DNA from: Thermoplasmata archaeon
Lineage (GTDB): Archaea > Thermoplasmatota > Thermoplasmata > Lutacidiplasmatales > UBA184
Assembly (NCBI GenBank): GCA_035532555.1
Contig: DATKQS010000024.1
Span: forward strand, 75,225-139,224
DNA: 64,000 nt
Direction: 5' to 3'
The notes under the pieces: model-generated
Database searches by the model: none
What the model saw: the letters and a program-made list of their open reading frames with translations, nothing else
Told to the model about the DNA's origin: nothing
In this document: positions 41,755 to 51,184 of the stretch, piece by piece
How positions within the stretch are numbered: position 1 is the stretch's first letter
Layout of the letters: each line of letters starts with the position of its first letter
Translations under genes and position numbers: made by a program

Positions 41755-42522
41755 ATGAGGGAGTCGGCGGCGCTGCGTGCTGCGGCGCGTGCTCCTCGGC
41801 CGAGCGCTCTGCTGTCGCCGGCGGCCCACAAGGCGATCCGGCATCGGATGCTCTTCTACCGCCCGGCCTCCCTCACCCGCGTCGCCGAGCTCGCGGGGGT
41901 CACCGTCCCCGAGCTCCACCGCTACCGCCAGGAGCTCGCGCGGGGGGTGCTCGCGGATCTCCTTCTCGCGCGGGGGGCGAACTTCGCTTTCGTCCGCGAG
42001 CTGCCCCAGGGTCCCCTTCTGTACCTCCTCGTCCGGGCCCTGCGGCCGGTGCGGCTCGTGGAGACCGGGGTGCGCCCGGGGTACTCTACGGCCTGGATCC
42101 TCGCGGCGCTCGATGCGAACGGGGCCGGACAACTAACCTCCCTCGGCCCCGGGGCGACCACCGGTCGCTCGGCCGGTATCGAGAACGTCACGGTGGGCCA
42201 GTTCGTTCCCCCGGCTCTGCGGTCCCGCTGGATCCTCGAGCTCGGCAACAACGAGGAGCACCTGCGCACGATCCTCGCCGGCGCGCGGGACCTCGACCTC
42301 TTCTTCTACGACAACGGCCCGGAGGTCGTGCGTGCGCGATTCGAGTTGAAGAGCGCATGGGCCTCCCTCGGCAGCCGGGGGGTCCTCCTCGCCCACCACG
42401 CCAATGCGAACACCGCGTGGAGCGATTTCTGCCAGGCGCAGGGAGTCCCGCCGCAGATCCTCGACAGCGGCCCTCCGCCGCTGGGCGCGCTCTCGATGCG
42501 CTCGGCGCCGAGAGGGGCCTAG
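41755..42522 (+). CDS. Class I SAM-dependent methyltransferase-like protein
   Basis: This 255-aa protein has a helical N-terminal region and a Rossmann domain with the SAM loop VETGVRPGYSTAWILAALDA and acidic strand LDLFFYDNGPE, like the O-methyltransferase/Methyltransferase_24 group. LLAHHANANTAWSDF follows at the expected place of strand 6. The substrate is unknown. It overlaps the convergent moaB by a few bases. Confidence 0.7.
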   Translation: MRESAALRAAARAPRPSALLSPAAHKAIRHRMLFYRPASLTRVAELAGVTVPELHRYRQELARGVLADLLLARGANFAFVRELPQGPLLYLLVRALRPVRLVETGVRPGYSTAWILAALDANGAGQLTSLGPGATTGRSAGIENVTVGQFVPPALRSRWILELGNNEEHLRTILAGARDLDLFFYDNGPEVVRARFELKSAWASLGSRGVLLAHHANANTAWSDFCQAQGVPPQILDSGPPPLGALSMRSAPRGA

Positions 42523-43046
42523 CGCTCGAGTTCCTCGACCAGGTGCTGGACCGACGGCAGGATCAACTTCTCGATCGCCGTGCGCACCGCGCGCTCCGAG
42601 CCCGGGAGCGCGAACACCGGCTTCTGCTGGATGAGGTAGAGTCCGGCCCGGCTCAGCACCGCCAGCGGGCCCACCTCCTGGAAGCTCAGCGAGCGGTACA
42701 GCTCTCCGAACCCATCCAGACGCTTCGCACCCATCCCCTCGATGGCCGCGACCGTCAGGTCCCGCGAGCTCACACCCGTGCCGCCGACCGTAATCACGCA
42801 CTCGACCTTGGGATCGGCGATCCACGGATCGAGCGCGTCGCGCACGTCCGCGATCGAGTTCGCGACGAGATGATAGTGCACCAGCTTGTGGCCGCCCGTC
42901 TGGACGAGGTCGCGCGCGAGGTGACCGGACGGATCGTCCTCCTCCGTGTGGGTATCCGTCACCGACAGGATACCGAACCCGATGGCCCGCTCGCCTCCGA
43001 GGTGATGGCGCGGCGCGTGCGTGCTTCCCTTCTCTTCCGTCGTCAT
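42519..43046 (-). CDS. moaB: Molybdenum cofactor adenylyltransferase-type protein MoaB
   Basis: This 175-aa MoaB/Mog-fold protein has the molybdopterin-binding VITVGGTGVSSRDLTVAAI and the acidic loop following it. The C-terminal FALPGSERAVRTAIEKLILP is typical. It activates molybdopterin by adenylation before metal insertion. It overlaps moaC by ATGA. Together with the molybdenum hydroxylase operon it shows that the cell makes Mo (or W) cofactor. Confidence 0.9.
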   Translation of the reverse strand: MTTEEKGSTHAPRHHLGGERAIGFGILSVTDTHTEEDDPSGHLARDLVQTGGHKLVHYHLVANSIADVRDALDPWIADPKVECVITVGGTGVSSRDLTVAAIEGMGAKRLDGFGELYRSLSFQEVGPLAVLSRAGLYLIQQKPVFALPGSERAVRTAIEKLILPSVQHLVEELER

Positions 43047-43492
43047 CGACCTCGCAGAGCTCCCTTTTCTTTGATCCGTACCCGGACCGGACCGAGCGCC
43101 GTCTCGGGGTAGAGGCCGCGGCCATCCTTCTCCAAGTACTTGACCATGTCCCAGACCGTCAGTAGCGCGATGCTCGCCCCTACGAGGGCTTCCATCTCGA
43201 CCCCGGTGCGGCCGATCGTCTCGGCCTCTGCGAGGACCCCGACGCGATCGCGCCTCACGGTGATCTCCACCCGGCTCGCCGTGAGTGGAACGATGTGGCA
43301 GTGAGGGATGAGCTCCGCGGTCCGCTTCATCGCGAGCAGCCCGGCGAGCTCGCCCGCCGCCACCGGGTCTCCCTTGGCCACGCGCCGCGCGCGGATGCGC
43401 GCGAGGGTCGTCCGGCGGACTCGCAGCTCGCCCTCGGCGATGGCGCGCCGGGGCACTGCCGGCTTACCGCTGACGCGGCGCTGACGCGCCAG
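43043..43492 (-). CDS. moaC: Cyclic pyranopterin monophosphate synthase MoaC, probable CTG start
   Basis: This 149-aa protein has all MoaC marks: RRAIAEGELRV, the catalytic KRTAELIPHCHIVPLT, VEAEAETIGRTGVEMEALVG-type segment and LLTVWDMVKYLEKDG. It makes cPMP from the MoaA product. No ATG/GTG/TTG lies at the expected place. A perfect Shine-Dalgarno GGAGGTGA (43507 to 43500), whose TGA is the RFC stop, is followed after 7 nt by CTG 43492, giving the right N-terminus. A GTG 13 codons later would cut the conserved N-terminus. Confidence 0.85.
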   Translation of the reverse strand: MARQRRVSGKPAVPRRAIAEGELRVRRTTLARIRARRVAKGDPVAAGELAGLLAMKRTAELIPHCHIVPLTASRVEITVRRDRVGVLAEAETIGRTGVEMEALVGASIALLTVWDMVKYLEKDGRGLYPETALGPVRVRIKEKGALRGR

Positions 43493-43499
43493 GGACGGC

Positions 43500-43507
43500 T
43501 CACCTCC
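43500..43507 (-). promoter_or_regulatory. Perfect Shine-Dalgarno deciding the moaC start
   Basis: GGAGGTGA is complementary to the 3' end of archaeal 16S rRNA. It overlaps the RFC stop and places the start at CTG 43492. Confidence 0.7.
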
Positions 43508-44486
43508 CCGCGAGGGCGCCCGCGCAAATCCGCGCGAGGACGGCCTCGAGTTGGATCCGGTCGGAGGCACCTTGGGCGATGCGGAAATCGACCTCTCCGA
43601 GCTGGTCGATCAGATCGAGCTGGGCTCGTACGGGGATTGAGAGCGACTTGCGGTCGTCCGCGAGGTAGCTGTGGAGCGCGCGCAGGATGTCCTCGCCCGA
43701 GACGCCTCGGTCCGTGAACAGCGCGTAGAGCTGCGAGCGCGCGGCTAGGAAGTCGCCCTTCACCGCCGCACCGAGCATCCCTTCCACCTCGCTGCGCAGC
43801 GGCACCGCCGTGTACGCCTGCAGGGTCTGCCGGGTCACGTGGTCGGCGTGGGTGGCCGCGAGCTGGAGCAGATTGGTCGCGCGACGCATGTCGCCGGTGG
43901 CCGCCGCGATGATCGCCTCGTACGCGTCATCGTCGACGCGCTTTCCCTCCGCCTTCGTGATCCGCTCGAGCTGGGAGCGGATCGCCTCGGAGGAGTAGGC
44001 GCGGAAGCGGAACACCGCGCAGCGGGACTGGATCGGCTCGATGAGCCGAGAGGAGTAGTTGCACGAGAGGACGAACCGGCACGAGAGCGAGTAGCGCTCC
44101 ATGAGGCGCCGCAACGATGCCTGAGCCTCGGCCGTGAGGTTGTCGGCCTCGTCGAGGAACAGCAGCTTGAAGCCGACCCCGCCGATCGGGGCGGTTCGTG
44201 CGTACTCCTTGATCTTCGTGCGGACGGTGTCGATCCCCCGTTCGTCCGACGCATTGAGCTCGAGGAAGCTGTCGCGCCAGTTCTCGCCGTAGAGGTCCCG
44301 CGCGAGGGCGAGTGCGGCGGTCGTCTTTCCGGTCCCGGGCGGTCCTGCGAACAAGAGGTGGGGCATCGAGCGCTTCTCGGCGTACGTGCGCAGCAGCGGG
44401 ATGATCGTCTCCTGGCCCGTCATCTCGGAAAGCGAGTGGGGGCGATACTTCTCGACCCACACCGCTTCGTACGGACGCGCCGCCAT
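43500..44486 (-). CDS. rfcS: Replication factor C small subunit
   Basis: This 328-aa AAA+ clamp-loader ATPase has Walker [19 protein letters not shown], Walker [12 protein letters not shown], sensor 1 FVLSCNY and the SRC motif [10 protein letters not shown]. The C-terminal collar domain is complete. It loads PCNA onto primed DNA with the large subunit, which is not in the window. Its stop is embedded in the moaC ribosome binding site. Confidence 0.95.
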   Translation of the reverse strand: MAARPYEAVWVEKYRPHSLSEMTGQETIIPLLRTYAEKRSMPHLLFAGPPGTGKTTAALALARDLYGENWRDSFLELNASDERGIDTVRTKIKEYARTAPIGGVGFKLLFLDEADNLTAEAQASLRRLMERYSLSCRFVLSCNYSSRLIEPIQSRCAVFRFRAYSSEAIRSQLERITKAEGKRVDDDAYEAIIAAATGDMRRATNLLQLAATHADHVTRQTLQAYTAVPLRSEVEGMLGAAVKGDFLAARSQLYALFTDRGVSGEDILRALHSYLADDRKSLSIPVRAQLDLIDQLGEVDFRIAQGASDRIQLEAVLARICAGALAGR

Positions 44487-44520
44487 GGAGAGCCTGGATC
44501 TGTGGGAGAAGGGCAGGCTA

Positions 44521-44961
44521 TTAGTCCTTCGTGGACGCCGAGCTCATCGAAGCGAGGAGCCGTTCATCGGCCAGGTGCCGGCGGACGGCGTCGGCCACAA
44601 GGCGGCCGTACTGGCCGAGGGCTTGCCGGTTGCCTCCATGACCGTCCTCCTCCGCGATCCGCAGGAACCAATCGAGCTGGTCGAAGGAGGTCTCGAACCA
44701 GCGGTGGTCCGCCCGGACCAGTTCGGTGAGGGTGCGCCCGAGGGGGTCGGTCCGGAGCGGACCGTGCGCGAGGTGGGATTCCGCACGATCGGAGTGGAGG
44801 CGAACTTCCTGGTGAAATCGGTCCACGGCCCCGCGCACTTCGGTCAGCGGGTAGGGTTCGAGGAGCACGAGCCCGTAGCTGAGCGCTTCGAACCAGTCGA
44901 CGAGCTCCTCGAGGGCCGCGGGCGGGCGAGCGAGGTCGAGCGCGGAGGGTTCGAGCTCCAC
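44521..44961 (-). CDS. Helical protein of unknown function
   Basis: This 146-aa acidic, all-helical soluble protein includes [20 protein letters not shown], then a long helix [20 protein letters not shown] and [15 protein letters not shown]. The pattern of regularly spaced leucines and histidines suggests a four-helix bundle, but no metal motif is convincing. GTG 44961 is a guess for the start. It precedes rfcS on the same strand by 34 bp in the sense of reading order from the far side. No function is assigned. Confidence 0.5.
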   Translation of the reverse strand: MELEPSALDLARPPAALEELVDWFEALSYGLVLLEPYPLTEVRGAVDRFHQEVRLHSDRAESHLAHGPLRTDPLGRTLTELVRADHRWFETSFDQLDWFLRIAEEDGHGGNRQALGQYGRLVADAVRRHLADERLLASMSSASTKD

Positions 44962-45081
44962 GCTCCCGCGGGAGGGGGAGCCAAGACATGAGGTTACGTC
45001 CTCGCCCCTCGGTAGCCGGACCGGGCGGGGCTGCGTCGGGATTATAACTCGTGGCGGTCTTCGAAGGTCGCAAGGCCGCCG

Positions 45082-45873
45082 ATGGTGCGCGAACGATTGG
45101 CCCATGTACAGTTCCGCGGGACGATCCGCGAACGGTCCGTCGAGCCGTTCACGCGGATGCTCAAGGCGATCCGGGAGCGGGGACGTTTCCGCGGGGTTCT
45201 CCTCGACATCTCGAGCGGCGGGGGCGAGGCCGTCGCCTCGATGGATCTCTATCTTGCGATCAAGCGACTCGACCAGATGAAACCGGTCGTGGCGTCGATC
45301 GGATCGATGGGCGCCTCGGGAGCGTACATGGCCGCGCTCGGCGCGCGCCGGATCTTCGCCTACCCCGAGTCGAATGTCGGTTCGATCGGAGTCGTGTTCC
45401 CTCACATCGCCGTCCAAGAGTTGCTGCGGCGCGTCGGGGTCTCGGTCGAGCTGTTGCATGCCGGCCGCCACAAGGACGCCTACCAGGGACTGCGGCCTCT
45501 CTCCGAGGAGGAGCGAGCGAAGCTGACCGCTATCGTTCACCAAGATTACGACGCGTTCGTGAAGATGGTGGCGCTGGAGCGCAAGCAGCCCATCGAGAAG
45601 ATCCAGGAACTCGCGACCGGTGAGTTCTGGACCGGAGCCCGGGCGCGGGAGCTCGGCCTCGTGGACGATCTCGGGGACCGGGAGATGGCCCTGGAGGCTC
45701 TCTCGCAGATGACGGGCATCCCCGCGCGCAAGACGATCGATGTCGCCCCACCTCGACCGTTCCTGGAGCGCCTCTTTTCCGGTAGCTTCTCGATGATGGG
45801 GGATCGGCTCAGCGCGAGCGTCCGCAGCTCGCTCGAGGACCTCGTCTTCGAGTCCGGAATCTACCGTCGGTAG
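45082..45873 (+). CDS. SppA/S49-type Ser-Lys protease without membrane anchor
   Basis: This 263-aa ClpP-fold protease of family S49 has the nucleophile Ser in SIGSMGASGAYMAALGARR and the Lys base expected in AGRHKDAYQGLRPLSEEER. LDISSGGGEAVASM forms the oxyanion strand. No signal peptide or membrane helix is seen, so it is likely cytosolic or loosely membrane-bound. It would cut signal peptides or damaged membrane-protein fragments. A TATA box TTATAA lies near 45045. Confidence 0.9.
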   Translation: MVRERLAHVQFRGTIRERSVEPFTRMLKAIRERGRFRGVLLDISSGGGEAVASMDLYLAIKRLDQMKPVVASIGSMGASGAYMAALGARRIFAYPESNVGSIGVVFPHIAVQELLRRVGVSVELLHAGRHKDAYQGLRPLSEEERAKLTAIVHQDYDAFVKMVALERKQPIEKIQELATGEFWTGARARELGLVDDLGDREMALEALSQMTGIPARKTIDVAPPRPFLERLFSGSFSMMGDRLSASVRSSLEDLVFESGIYRR

Positions 45874-45947
45874 GGTCTGCGGCGATCCATCGCGCCGGTC
45901 CCGCGGATCCGGCCCGGGACCTCGGGAGCACCGGCTCTTGGTAGCGA

Positions 45948-45955
45948 TTATATAT
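45948..45955 (+). promoter_or_regulatory. TATA box for Sec61-beta
   Basis: TTATATAT is centred about 29 nt before ATG 45981. Confidence 0.6.
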
Positions 45956-45980
45956 CCTACCTCGCGTCGGCTGGTCGAAC

Positions 45981-46142
45981 ATGCCCGAGAGCAAGAACCG
46001 CGGCTTCTCCAGCGCCGCCGGTCTCATCCAATACTACGACATGGAGGAGACCAGGGCGGTCAAGATCCCTCCGTTCATCATCATCGGGCTCGGGATCGCG
46101 GTCTCCATCCTGGTCGAGATCCTCAGCTGGCGGCTCGGCTAG
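45981..46142 (+). CDS. secG: Protein translocase subunit Sec61-beta (SecG-like)
   Basis: This 53-aa protein has the family core FSSAAGLIQYYDMEE, then KIPPFIIIGLGIAVSILVEI as the single tail-anchored membrane helix. It is the small peripheral subunit of the SecYEG/Sec61 channel. Length and layout (cytosolic N-terminus, C-terminal helix) are normal for archaea. It is leaderless from the strong TATA box. Confidence 0.9.
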   Translation: MPESKNRGFSSAAGLIQYYDMEETRAVKIPPFIIIGLGIAVSILVEILSWRLG

Positions 46143-46199
46143 TCGCCGGTCGAACGTTACGCGCATGCACCGATGCCTCCCATCTGCCGGAGGATGTCC

Positions 46200-46949
46200 A
46201 TGAACTCACCTCGCTCCCGGTCCTCGCTGCGGCTCGCTTGGCCGGAGGTCGTGCTCTTCGATCTCGACGATACGCTCTTCGATCACACACGGGCCTGCCG
46301 TTCGGGCATCGCCCACCTCCGTCGAAAGGACCGGCGCCTCGCCCAGCACTCCGTGGACGAGCTCTTCCGAGAGTACTCGCGCATGCTCGAAGCGATCCAC
46401 CCGGAGGTCGTCGCGGGCACCCTTACCCCCGACGCGGCTCGTCTCCTCCGGTTCCGCCGCCTCGCCACCTGGAGTGGGTTCGAGATCGATGGAGAGGAAG
46501 CCGCCCGCTTCTCCGAGGAGTACCGGAGGCGCTACCTCCGCGCCCGTCGCCCCGTGCCCGGAGCCCGCGCCGTGCTCGATCGCCTGCAGGGGCGAGCGAC
46601 GATCGGGGTCGTGACGAACAATCAGGTAGCGGAGCAGGACGACAAGATCCGGGCCATCGGCCTCGAGGGCTGTCTCGACTTCCTCGTGATCTCGGAGGCC
46701 GCCCGCGTCTCCAAGCCCGATCCCCGCATCTTCCGGATCGCCCTGAGGAAGGCGAAGGCCCGCCCGGAGGAGGCCGTGATGATCGGGGACTCCTGGGGAA
46801 GCGACGTGCGCGGGGCCCTCGGCGCCGGCATCCGACCGATCTGGTTCAACCGGTTCCATCGACCCATGCCGGAGTCCCTGGAGGTGCCTGAGATCGACTC
46901 GTACACGCCCGTGGGTGGTCTGACCCGCCTGCTGCCCCGATCGCCCTAG
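46200..46949 (+). CDS. HAD-superfamily phosphatase (YjjG/Neu5Ac-9-P phosphatase-like)
   Basis: This 249-aa protein has HAD motif I VVLFDLDDTLFDHT, motif II GVVTNN, motif III Lys in RVSKPDPRIFRIAL and motif IV VMIGDSWGSDVRGAL. A helical C1 cap lies between motifs I and II. It probably removes phosphate from a nucleotide or sugar phosphate. ATG 46200 was chosen because GGAGG lies 6 nt before it. ATG 46173 and 46194 are also in frame. Confidence 0.85.
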   Translation: MNSPRSRSSLRLAWPEVVLFDLDDTLFDHTRACRSGIAHLRRKDRRLAQHSVDELFREYSRMLEAIHPEVVAGTLTPDAARLLRFRRLATWSGFEIDGEEAARFSEEYRRRYLRARRPVPGARAVLDRLQGRATIGVVTNNQVAEQDDKIRAIGLEGCLDFLVISEAARVSKPDPRIFRIALRKAKARPEEAVMIGDSWGSDVRGALGAGIRPIWFNRFHRPMPESLEVPEIDSYTPVGGLTRLLPRSP

Positions 46950-47914
46950 GCGACCATGGGAAGCTCGCCGCTCGGGCCCAGCCCGGGCAGGTAGCGCCCC
47001 TCGGCGCTCTCTCCGAGAAGATAGACCTTGGAGTCCGGAGACTCGTCGAGCACCTGGTAGCCGGTCCGGCGCGCGAGCTGGCGGGCGAAATGGCCGATCT
47101 CCTCGTGCGTCGGGACGTGGCTCTTGCCGAGCCGCTGACGGGACTTTCCCATGTACACGTAGCCCTTCGGCTCGATGAAGTCCGGTCGCGCGGTGAGGTC
47201 CATCTCGGCGTAGGCGTCGACCCAGCCGAGATTCCATCCCTTGACCAGGGTGTGGCGGACGACCCGGCGCGTGTTGAGATCGCGGATGATCTCGAGCGAC
47301 TCCTGCAGCCGTTCCCACGCGTCCTCCTGCGCGGGCAGGGTCAATCGACGGAACACTTCGGCGTTCGGCGCGGTGACCGAGACGTACAGTTGCGTCGGAA
47401 GCGGATCGAGGTGGCGCAAGGCGTCGGGGTTCGTGCCGTTCGTGACCAGGAAGGTGGTGATGCCTCGGGTGTGGCAGAGCTCGAGGAAGCGGTTCATCTT
47501 CGGGTAGAGCGTGGGCTCGCCGGTCAGCGAGATCGCGACGTGGCGTGGAGCCTGGGACTCCTTCCAGCGGTCGAGATCGATCGAGTCGTCCCCCTTGAAC
47601 CCGGAAAGTATCCGCCGTTGCGCCTCGATCGACCGATCGATGAGGGTCTCGGGGTCATCGTACTCGGGCATCGTCTCGTCGTTCTCCCAGCCTTGGTTGC
47701 GCCAGCAGAAGCGGCAGTGCAGATTGCACGAGTCGATCGCTGGGGACATCTGCAGGCACCGGTGGCTCTGAATCCCGTAAAATCGGCCTTTGTAGCAATC
47801 GCGCTTGTTCACGAGGGACTCGCGGGTCCAGTAGCAGAGCTTCACCGCGCTGTGGCGGCCCACTAGCTGGTAGCCCTGACCCTGGAGCTCGCTCGAAAGG
47901 TCCTGGTCGCCCAT
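46946..47914 (-). CDS. taw1: tRNA 4-demethylwyosine synthase Taw1
   Basis: This 322-aa radical SAM enzyme has the SAM cluster CNLHCRFCWRNQGW and an upstream cysteine set (LCYWTRES, RDCYKG, HRCLQM) for the second cluster. LTGEPTLYPKMNRFLELC and LVKGWNLGWVDAY are typical of the TYW1/Taw1 family. It condenses pyruvate with N1-methylguanosine-37 of tRNA-Phe to start wybutosine synthesis. ATG 47914 has a TATA-like CCTTATGG about 29 nt upstream (47940-47947). Confidence 0.95.
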   Translation of the reverse strand: MGDQDLSSELQGQGYQLVGRHSAVKLCYWTRESLVNKRDCYKGRFYGIQSHRCLQMSPAIDSCNLHCRFCWRNQGWENDETMPEYDDPETLIDRSIEAQRRILSGFKGDDSIDLDRWKESQAPRHVAISLTGEPTLYPKMNRFLELCHTRGITTFLVTNGTNPDALRHLDPLPTQLYVSVTAPNAEVFRRLTLPAQEDAWERLQESLEIIRDLNTRRVVRHTLVKGWNLGWVDAYAEMDLTARPDFIEPKGYVYMGKSRQRLGKSHVPTHEEIGHFARQLARRTGYQVLDESPDSKVYLLGESAEGRYLPGLGPSGELPMVA

Positions 47915-48169
47915 CGGTGCCGCTCGACTGGGCTCCGACCCATAAGGCTTTCCGAAATCCGCTAGGATCGACGCGCGTGGAGCAGGATCCGACGCGTCCG
48001 GGACCCCCCGTCGCGAGGGCTCGCGGCGCGCGCGGAACCCCTCACGGCGGATACCCACGGGAGCTCCGGCCCCCCGTTCTCATTCCGCGGACCGCGCGGC
48101 CGCCCCACGGCGCCTCCCGACGCGCCCCGGACCACGCGGCTTAACCGACTCGCGTCCTTGGGACCCACG

Positions 48170-48937
48170 ATGTCGCCCCCTCCTCCGCGCACGGGCCTGC
48201 AGATCCTCGTTCTCGACGTCGGCGGAAGCCATGTCCGGGCCGCGTTCTCCGATCGGGCCCGGCGGATTCGCATCGTCTCCGGCCCGACGATGACACCCGG
48301 TCGGATGGTTCGGCAGCTCCAGACGCGGCTGCGAGGGCACGAGTACGACGTCGTGGCCATCGGCTACCCGGGGGTCGTGACGAAGGGTCGGATCATGCAG
48401 GACCCCCACAATCTCGGGCCCGGCTGGGTCGGCTTCGATTTCACCCGGGCCTTCCGGCATCCGGTGCACGTCGTCAATGACGCGGCGATGCAGGCGCTCG
48501 GGAGCTACCGGAAAGGCCGGATGCTCTTCCTCGGGCTCGGCACCGGTCTCGGATCGGCCATGGTGATCGAGGGCAAGCTCCAGCCCATGGAGCTCGCGCA
48601 CCTCCCGTACAAGAAGGAGCGGACGTTCGAAGAGTACGTGGGAGAGGCCTCGCTCGAGCGGTACGGCCGGAAGAAGTGGTCCAAGGAGGTGCGCAAGGTG
48701 GTCGGCGTGCTCGCCGCCGCTCTCGAGCCGGACGAAGTCGTCCTCGGGGGAGGGAACGCGCGCCTCATCCGCAAGCTCCCTCCGCGCACCCGCGCCGGGA
48801 GCAACGAGCACGCCATCATCGGTGGATTCCGCCTGTGGCAGGACCCCACCGAGTGGGTCGACCTGACCGAACGCCGGACCGGTCCGAAGCGTGCGCGATC
48901 CCGGTCCCCAACGACCCGGCGCCGACCCCGACGCTAG
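48170..48937 (+). CDS. ROK-family sugar kinase (polyphosphate/ATP glucokinase-like)
   Basis: This 255-aa protein has the ASKHA phosphate-1 loop VLDVGGSHVRAAFSD, the sugar site AIGYPGVVTKGRI with NLGPGWVGFDF, the catalytic Asp in VHVVNDAAMQALGSY and phosphate-2 LFLGLGTGLGSAMV. The ROK zinc-cysteine motif is absent, as in polyphosphate glucokinases. It probably makes glucose-6-phosphate, the substrate of the pathway encoded just downstream on the other strand. The C-terminus is very Arg-rich. A weak TATA box lies at 48140-48146. Confidence 0.8.
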   Translation: MSPPPPRTGLQILVLDVGGSHVRAAFSDRARRIRIVSGPTMTPGRMVRQLQTRLRGHEYDVVAIGYPGVVTKGRIMQDPHNLGPGWVGFDFTRAFRHPVHVVNDAAMQALGSYRKGRMLFLGLGTGLGSAMVIEGKLQPMELAHLPYKKERTFEEYVGEASLERYGRKKWSKEVRKVVGVLAAALEPDEVVLGGGNARLIRKLPPRTRAGSNEHAIIGGFRLWQDPTEWVDLTERRTGPKRARSRSPTTRRRPRR

Positions 48938-49752
48938 CCGCGCGCCGGGTGGCGCTTCTCCCTCGGCAGTGGGCCCGGGCCGATCGCCGCGCGCGGCACG
49001 CGCGAGGCCGCGGCGCGATCGAGAAACCAGAGGATCGGTCCCGCCGAGCGCACCAGGCTGGCCGGCAGCTTCGAGTTGCCGCGGGGCCCGGCTCGTAGGA
49101 CCCTCGCTACGGTAGCGGCCTTCTCCGAGCCTTCGACCAAGAACAGAACTTCTCGGGAGGATGCGAGCGCCGGCAGGCTGAGGCTCAGCCGCGGGACCCA
49201 GGGGGGGTGGCCCGCGCGCGGTACGGAGACGACCATGCACGTTCGCTCTCGGAGGGCCGGCGCTCCGGGAAAGAGCGAGGCGGTGTGACCGTCCGGCCCG
49301 AGCCCTAGGAGCACGGTATCGAAGCGCGGGGGTGCCCCCGTGGGCGGCGCGGGTCCGATGAGACGCGCGTAGTCCTCGGCCGCCTTGGACGCGGGCCGAA
49401 GCTCTCCTCGAAGGCGGTGGACCTGTCGGCGGGGGATCGGTACATGGGCGAGCAGCGCCTCCCGCGCCATGGCGTAGTTGCTCTCGGGGCCCCGAGGACC
49501 CACGCACCGCTCGTCGCCAAAGAAGATCTCCGTTTCTTCCCACGGGAAGCGCGAGCGCCACCGACGTGCGAGGAGCCGGTAGAGTGCCTCGGGCGTGCGG
49601 CCCCCCGCGAGCACCCAGGAGAACCGACCGCGCGCTCGCACGGCCGCTCGCGCCTGCGCGGCGAGGTGGCGTGCCGCCGCTTCAGCTTCGCGGGTCGGAT
49701 CGGGAAAGACCCGGATCTCCCGTTCTAACCGGGGTCCCACCGGTGCCCCCAC
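48934..49752 (-). CDS. pgl: 6-phosphogluconolactonase
   Basis: This 272-aa DevB/SOL-type protein has the phosphate loop WVLAGGRTPEALYRLLA, EIFFGDERCVGP with SNYAM, and the active-site LGLGPDGHTASLFPG. It hydrolyses 6-phosphoglucono-1,5-lactone. GTG 49752 overlaps the end of zwf by 28 bp (GTG 49740 is also possible). It is the last gene of the pentose phosphate operon and is convergent with the ROK kinase gene. Confidence 0.9.
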   Translation of the reverse strand: MGAPVGPRLEREIRVFPDPTREAEAAARHLAAQARAAVRARGRFSWVLAGGRTPEALYRLLARRWRSRFPWEETEIFFGDERCVGPRGPESNYAMAREALLAHVPIPRRQVHRLRGELRPASKAAEDYARLIGPAPPTGAPPRFDTVLLGLGPDGHTASLFPGAPALRERTCMVVSVPRAGHPPWVPRLSLSLPALASSREVLFLVEGSEKAATVARVLRAGPRGNSKLPASLVRSAGPILWFLDRAAASRVPRAAIGPGPLPREKRHPARG

Positions 49753-51182
49753 TCCTCGACGAGCCTCTGCGTCTCGACCGGGCCGTCGGAGCCCGCCGGA
49801 TAGAACACGATCGCCGGAGGGTGCTCCAGGATCGGCGCGTAGAGACGCCAGGACTCCTCGATCTCGTCGTCCCGGACGAAGAGGCTCGCGTCTCCTCCCA
49901 TCACGTCCACGAGGAGCGTCTCGTAACCGTCGGGGAGCTCGCCGAAGACGTCGGCGTAGTGGAACTTCATCCGGTGCGTCTGCACCCGCATCTCGCGGCC
50001 GGGGATCTTGATCTCGAAGGCGAGCTCGAACCCTTCCTGAGGCTGCAAGAGGATGGTGATTCGATCCGGGTTGACCGCGTACTCCTGCTCCGTCTGAAAG
50101 AACGAGACCGGCGGGGCCTTGAACGTTACCACGACCCGGCTCGATTTGGCCCGGAGGCGCTTTCCGGTCCGCAGGAAGAACGGCACGTTCTGCCAGCGCC
50201 AGTTGGCGACCTTCAGCCGAAGCGCGATGTACGTTTCCGTGTCCGAGTCCGGTGGGACGCCCGGCTCTTGCCGGTACCCGGGCAACGGTTGACCGTTGAG
50301 GTTTCCCGGCCCGTACTGCCCGCGCACGACGTCGCCCGGCGCGATCCGTACGGCGCTGTGCAGGACCTTGACCTTCTCGCTGCGGATCGCGTCCTCATCC
50401 TTCGTGGCGGGCGGCTCCATCGCGACGAGCGTGAGGAGCTGGGTGACGTGGTTCTGCACCATGTCCCGCAGCGCGCCGGAACTCTCGTAATAGCCGGCTC
50501 GACCTTCCACGCCGAGGCTCTCGGCCACGGTGATCTCTACGTGGTCGATGCGGTCGCGGTTCCACAGCGATTCGAAGAACACGTTGGCGAAGCGGAAGAC
50601 CAACAGGTTCTGGACCGTCTCCTTGCCGAGGTAGTGATCGATCCGGTAGATCTGCTTCTCCTCGAAGTAGCGGTGCGCGAGCGCGTTGAGCGCCACGGCC
50701 GATGCGAGGTCGCGGCCGAACGGCTTCTCGATGACGACCCGGGTCCATCCGGGGCTCCTGCTCAAGCCCGCCTCGCCCAGCCCTTGAAGCGTCGGACCGA
50801 ACGCTTCGAGGGGGAGTGCAAGGTAGAAGATCCGGTTCCCCGGGAGCCCGTGCTCCTTCTCGACCTGTTCGATGCGGCCCCGAAGTGTTTGGTATCCGGT
50901 ACCGGATTGGTTGTCGAGGGGTTGGTAGTAGAGGGTGCGCTCGCAGAACACCCGCACGTCGGCTTCCGCACCGGCCTTCTCCTCCAGCAGAGAGGCGGCG
51001 GCCTGCTTCCGGAACGCCGCGTCGTCCAGCGGATGGCGGGCGACTCCGAGGATGACGGTCTCTCCCGGGAGCTTGCCCTGCGCGGCGAGGTGGTACAGCA
51101 CCGGGAGCATCTTTCGTTGCATGAGGTCGCCCGTGGCCCCGAAAACCACGAAGATGTGCGGCTCGCCGGCGGGGGAGTCCAT
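49725..51182 (-). CDS. zwf: Glucose-6-phosphate 1-dehydrogenase (bacterial type)
   Basis: This 485-aa full-length enzyme has the coenzyme loop FVVFGATGDLMQRKMLPVLY, the substrate-lysine motif VIEKPFGRDL and the signature RIDHYLGKETVQNL with catalytic His. It oxidises glucose-6-phosphate with NAD(P)+. This family is bacterial and eukaryotic and rare in archaea. ATG 51182 follows gnd by two bases. The base composition is like its neighbours, so if transferred it is well adapted. Confidence 0.95.
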   Translation of the reverse strand: MDSPAGEPHIFVVFGATGDLMQRKMLPVLYHLAAQGKLPGETVILGVARHPLDDAAFRKQAAASLLEEKAGAEADVRVFCERTLYYQPLDNQSGTGYQTLRGRIEQVEKEHGLPGNRIFYLALPLEAFGPTLQGLGEAGLSRSPGWTRVVIEKPFGRDLASAVALNALAHRYFEEKQIYRIDHYLGKETVQNLLVFRFANVFFESLWNRDRIDHVEITVAESLGVEGRAGYYESSGALRDMVQNHVTQLLTLVAMEPPATKDEDAIRSEKVKVLHSAVRIAPGDVVRGQYGPGNLNGQPLPGYRQEPGVPPDSDTETYIALRLKVANWRWQNVPFFLRTGKRLRAKSSRVVVTFKAPPVSFFQTEQEYAVNPDRITILLQPQEGFELAFEIKIPGREMRVQTHRMKFHYADVFGELPDGYETLLVDVMGGDASLFVRDDEIEESWRLYAPILEHPPAIVFYPAGSDGPVETQRLVEEWGHRWDPG

Positions 51183-51184
51183 GG

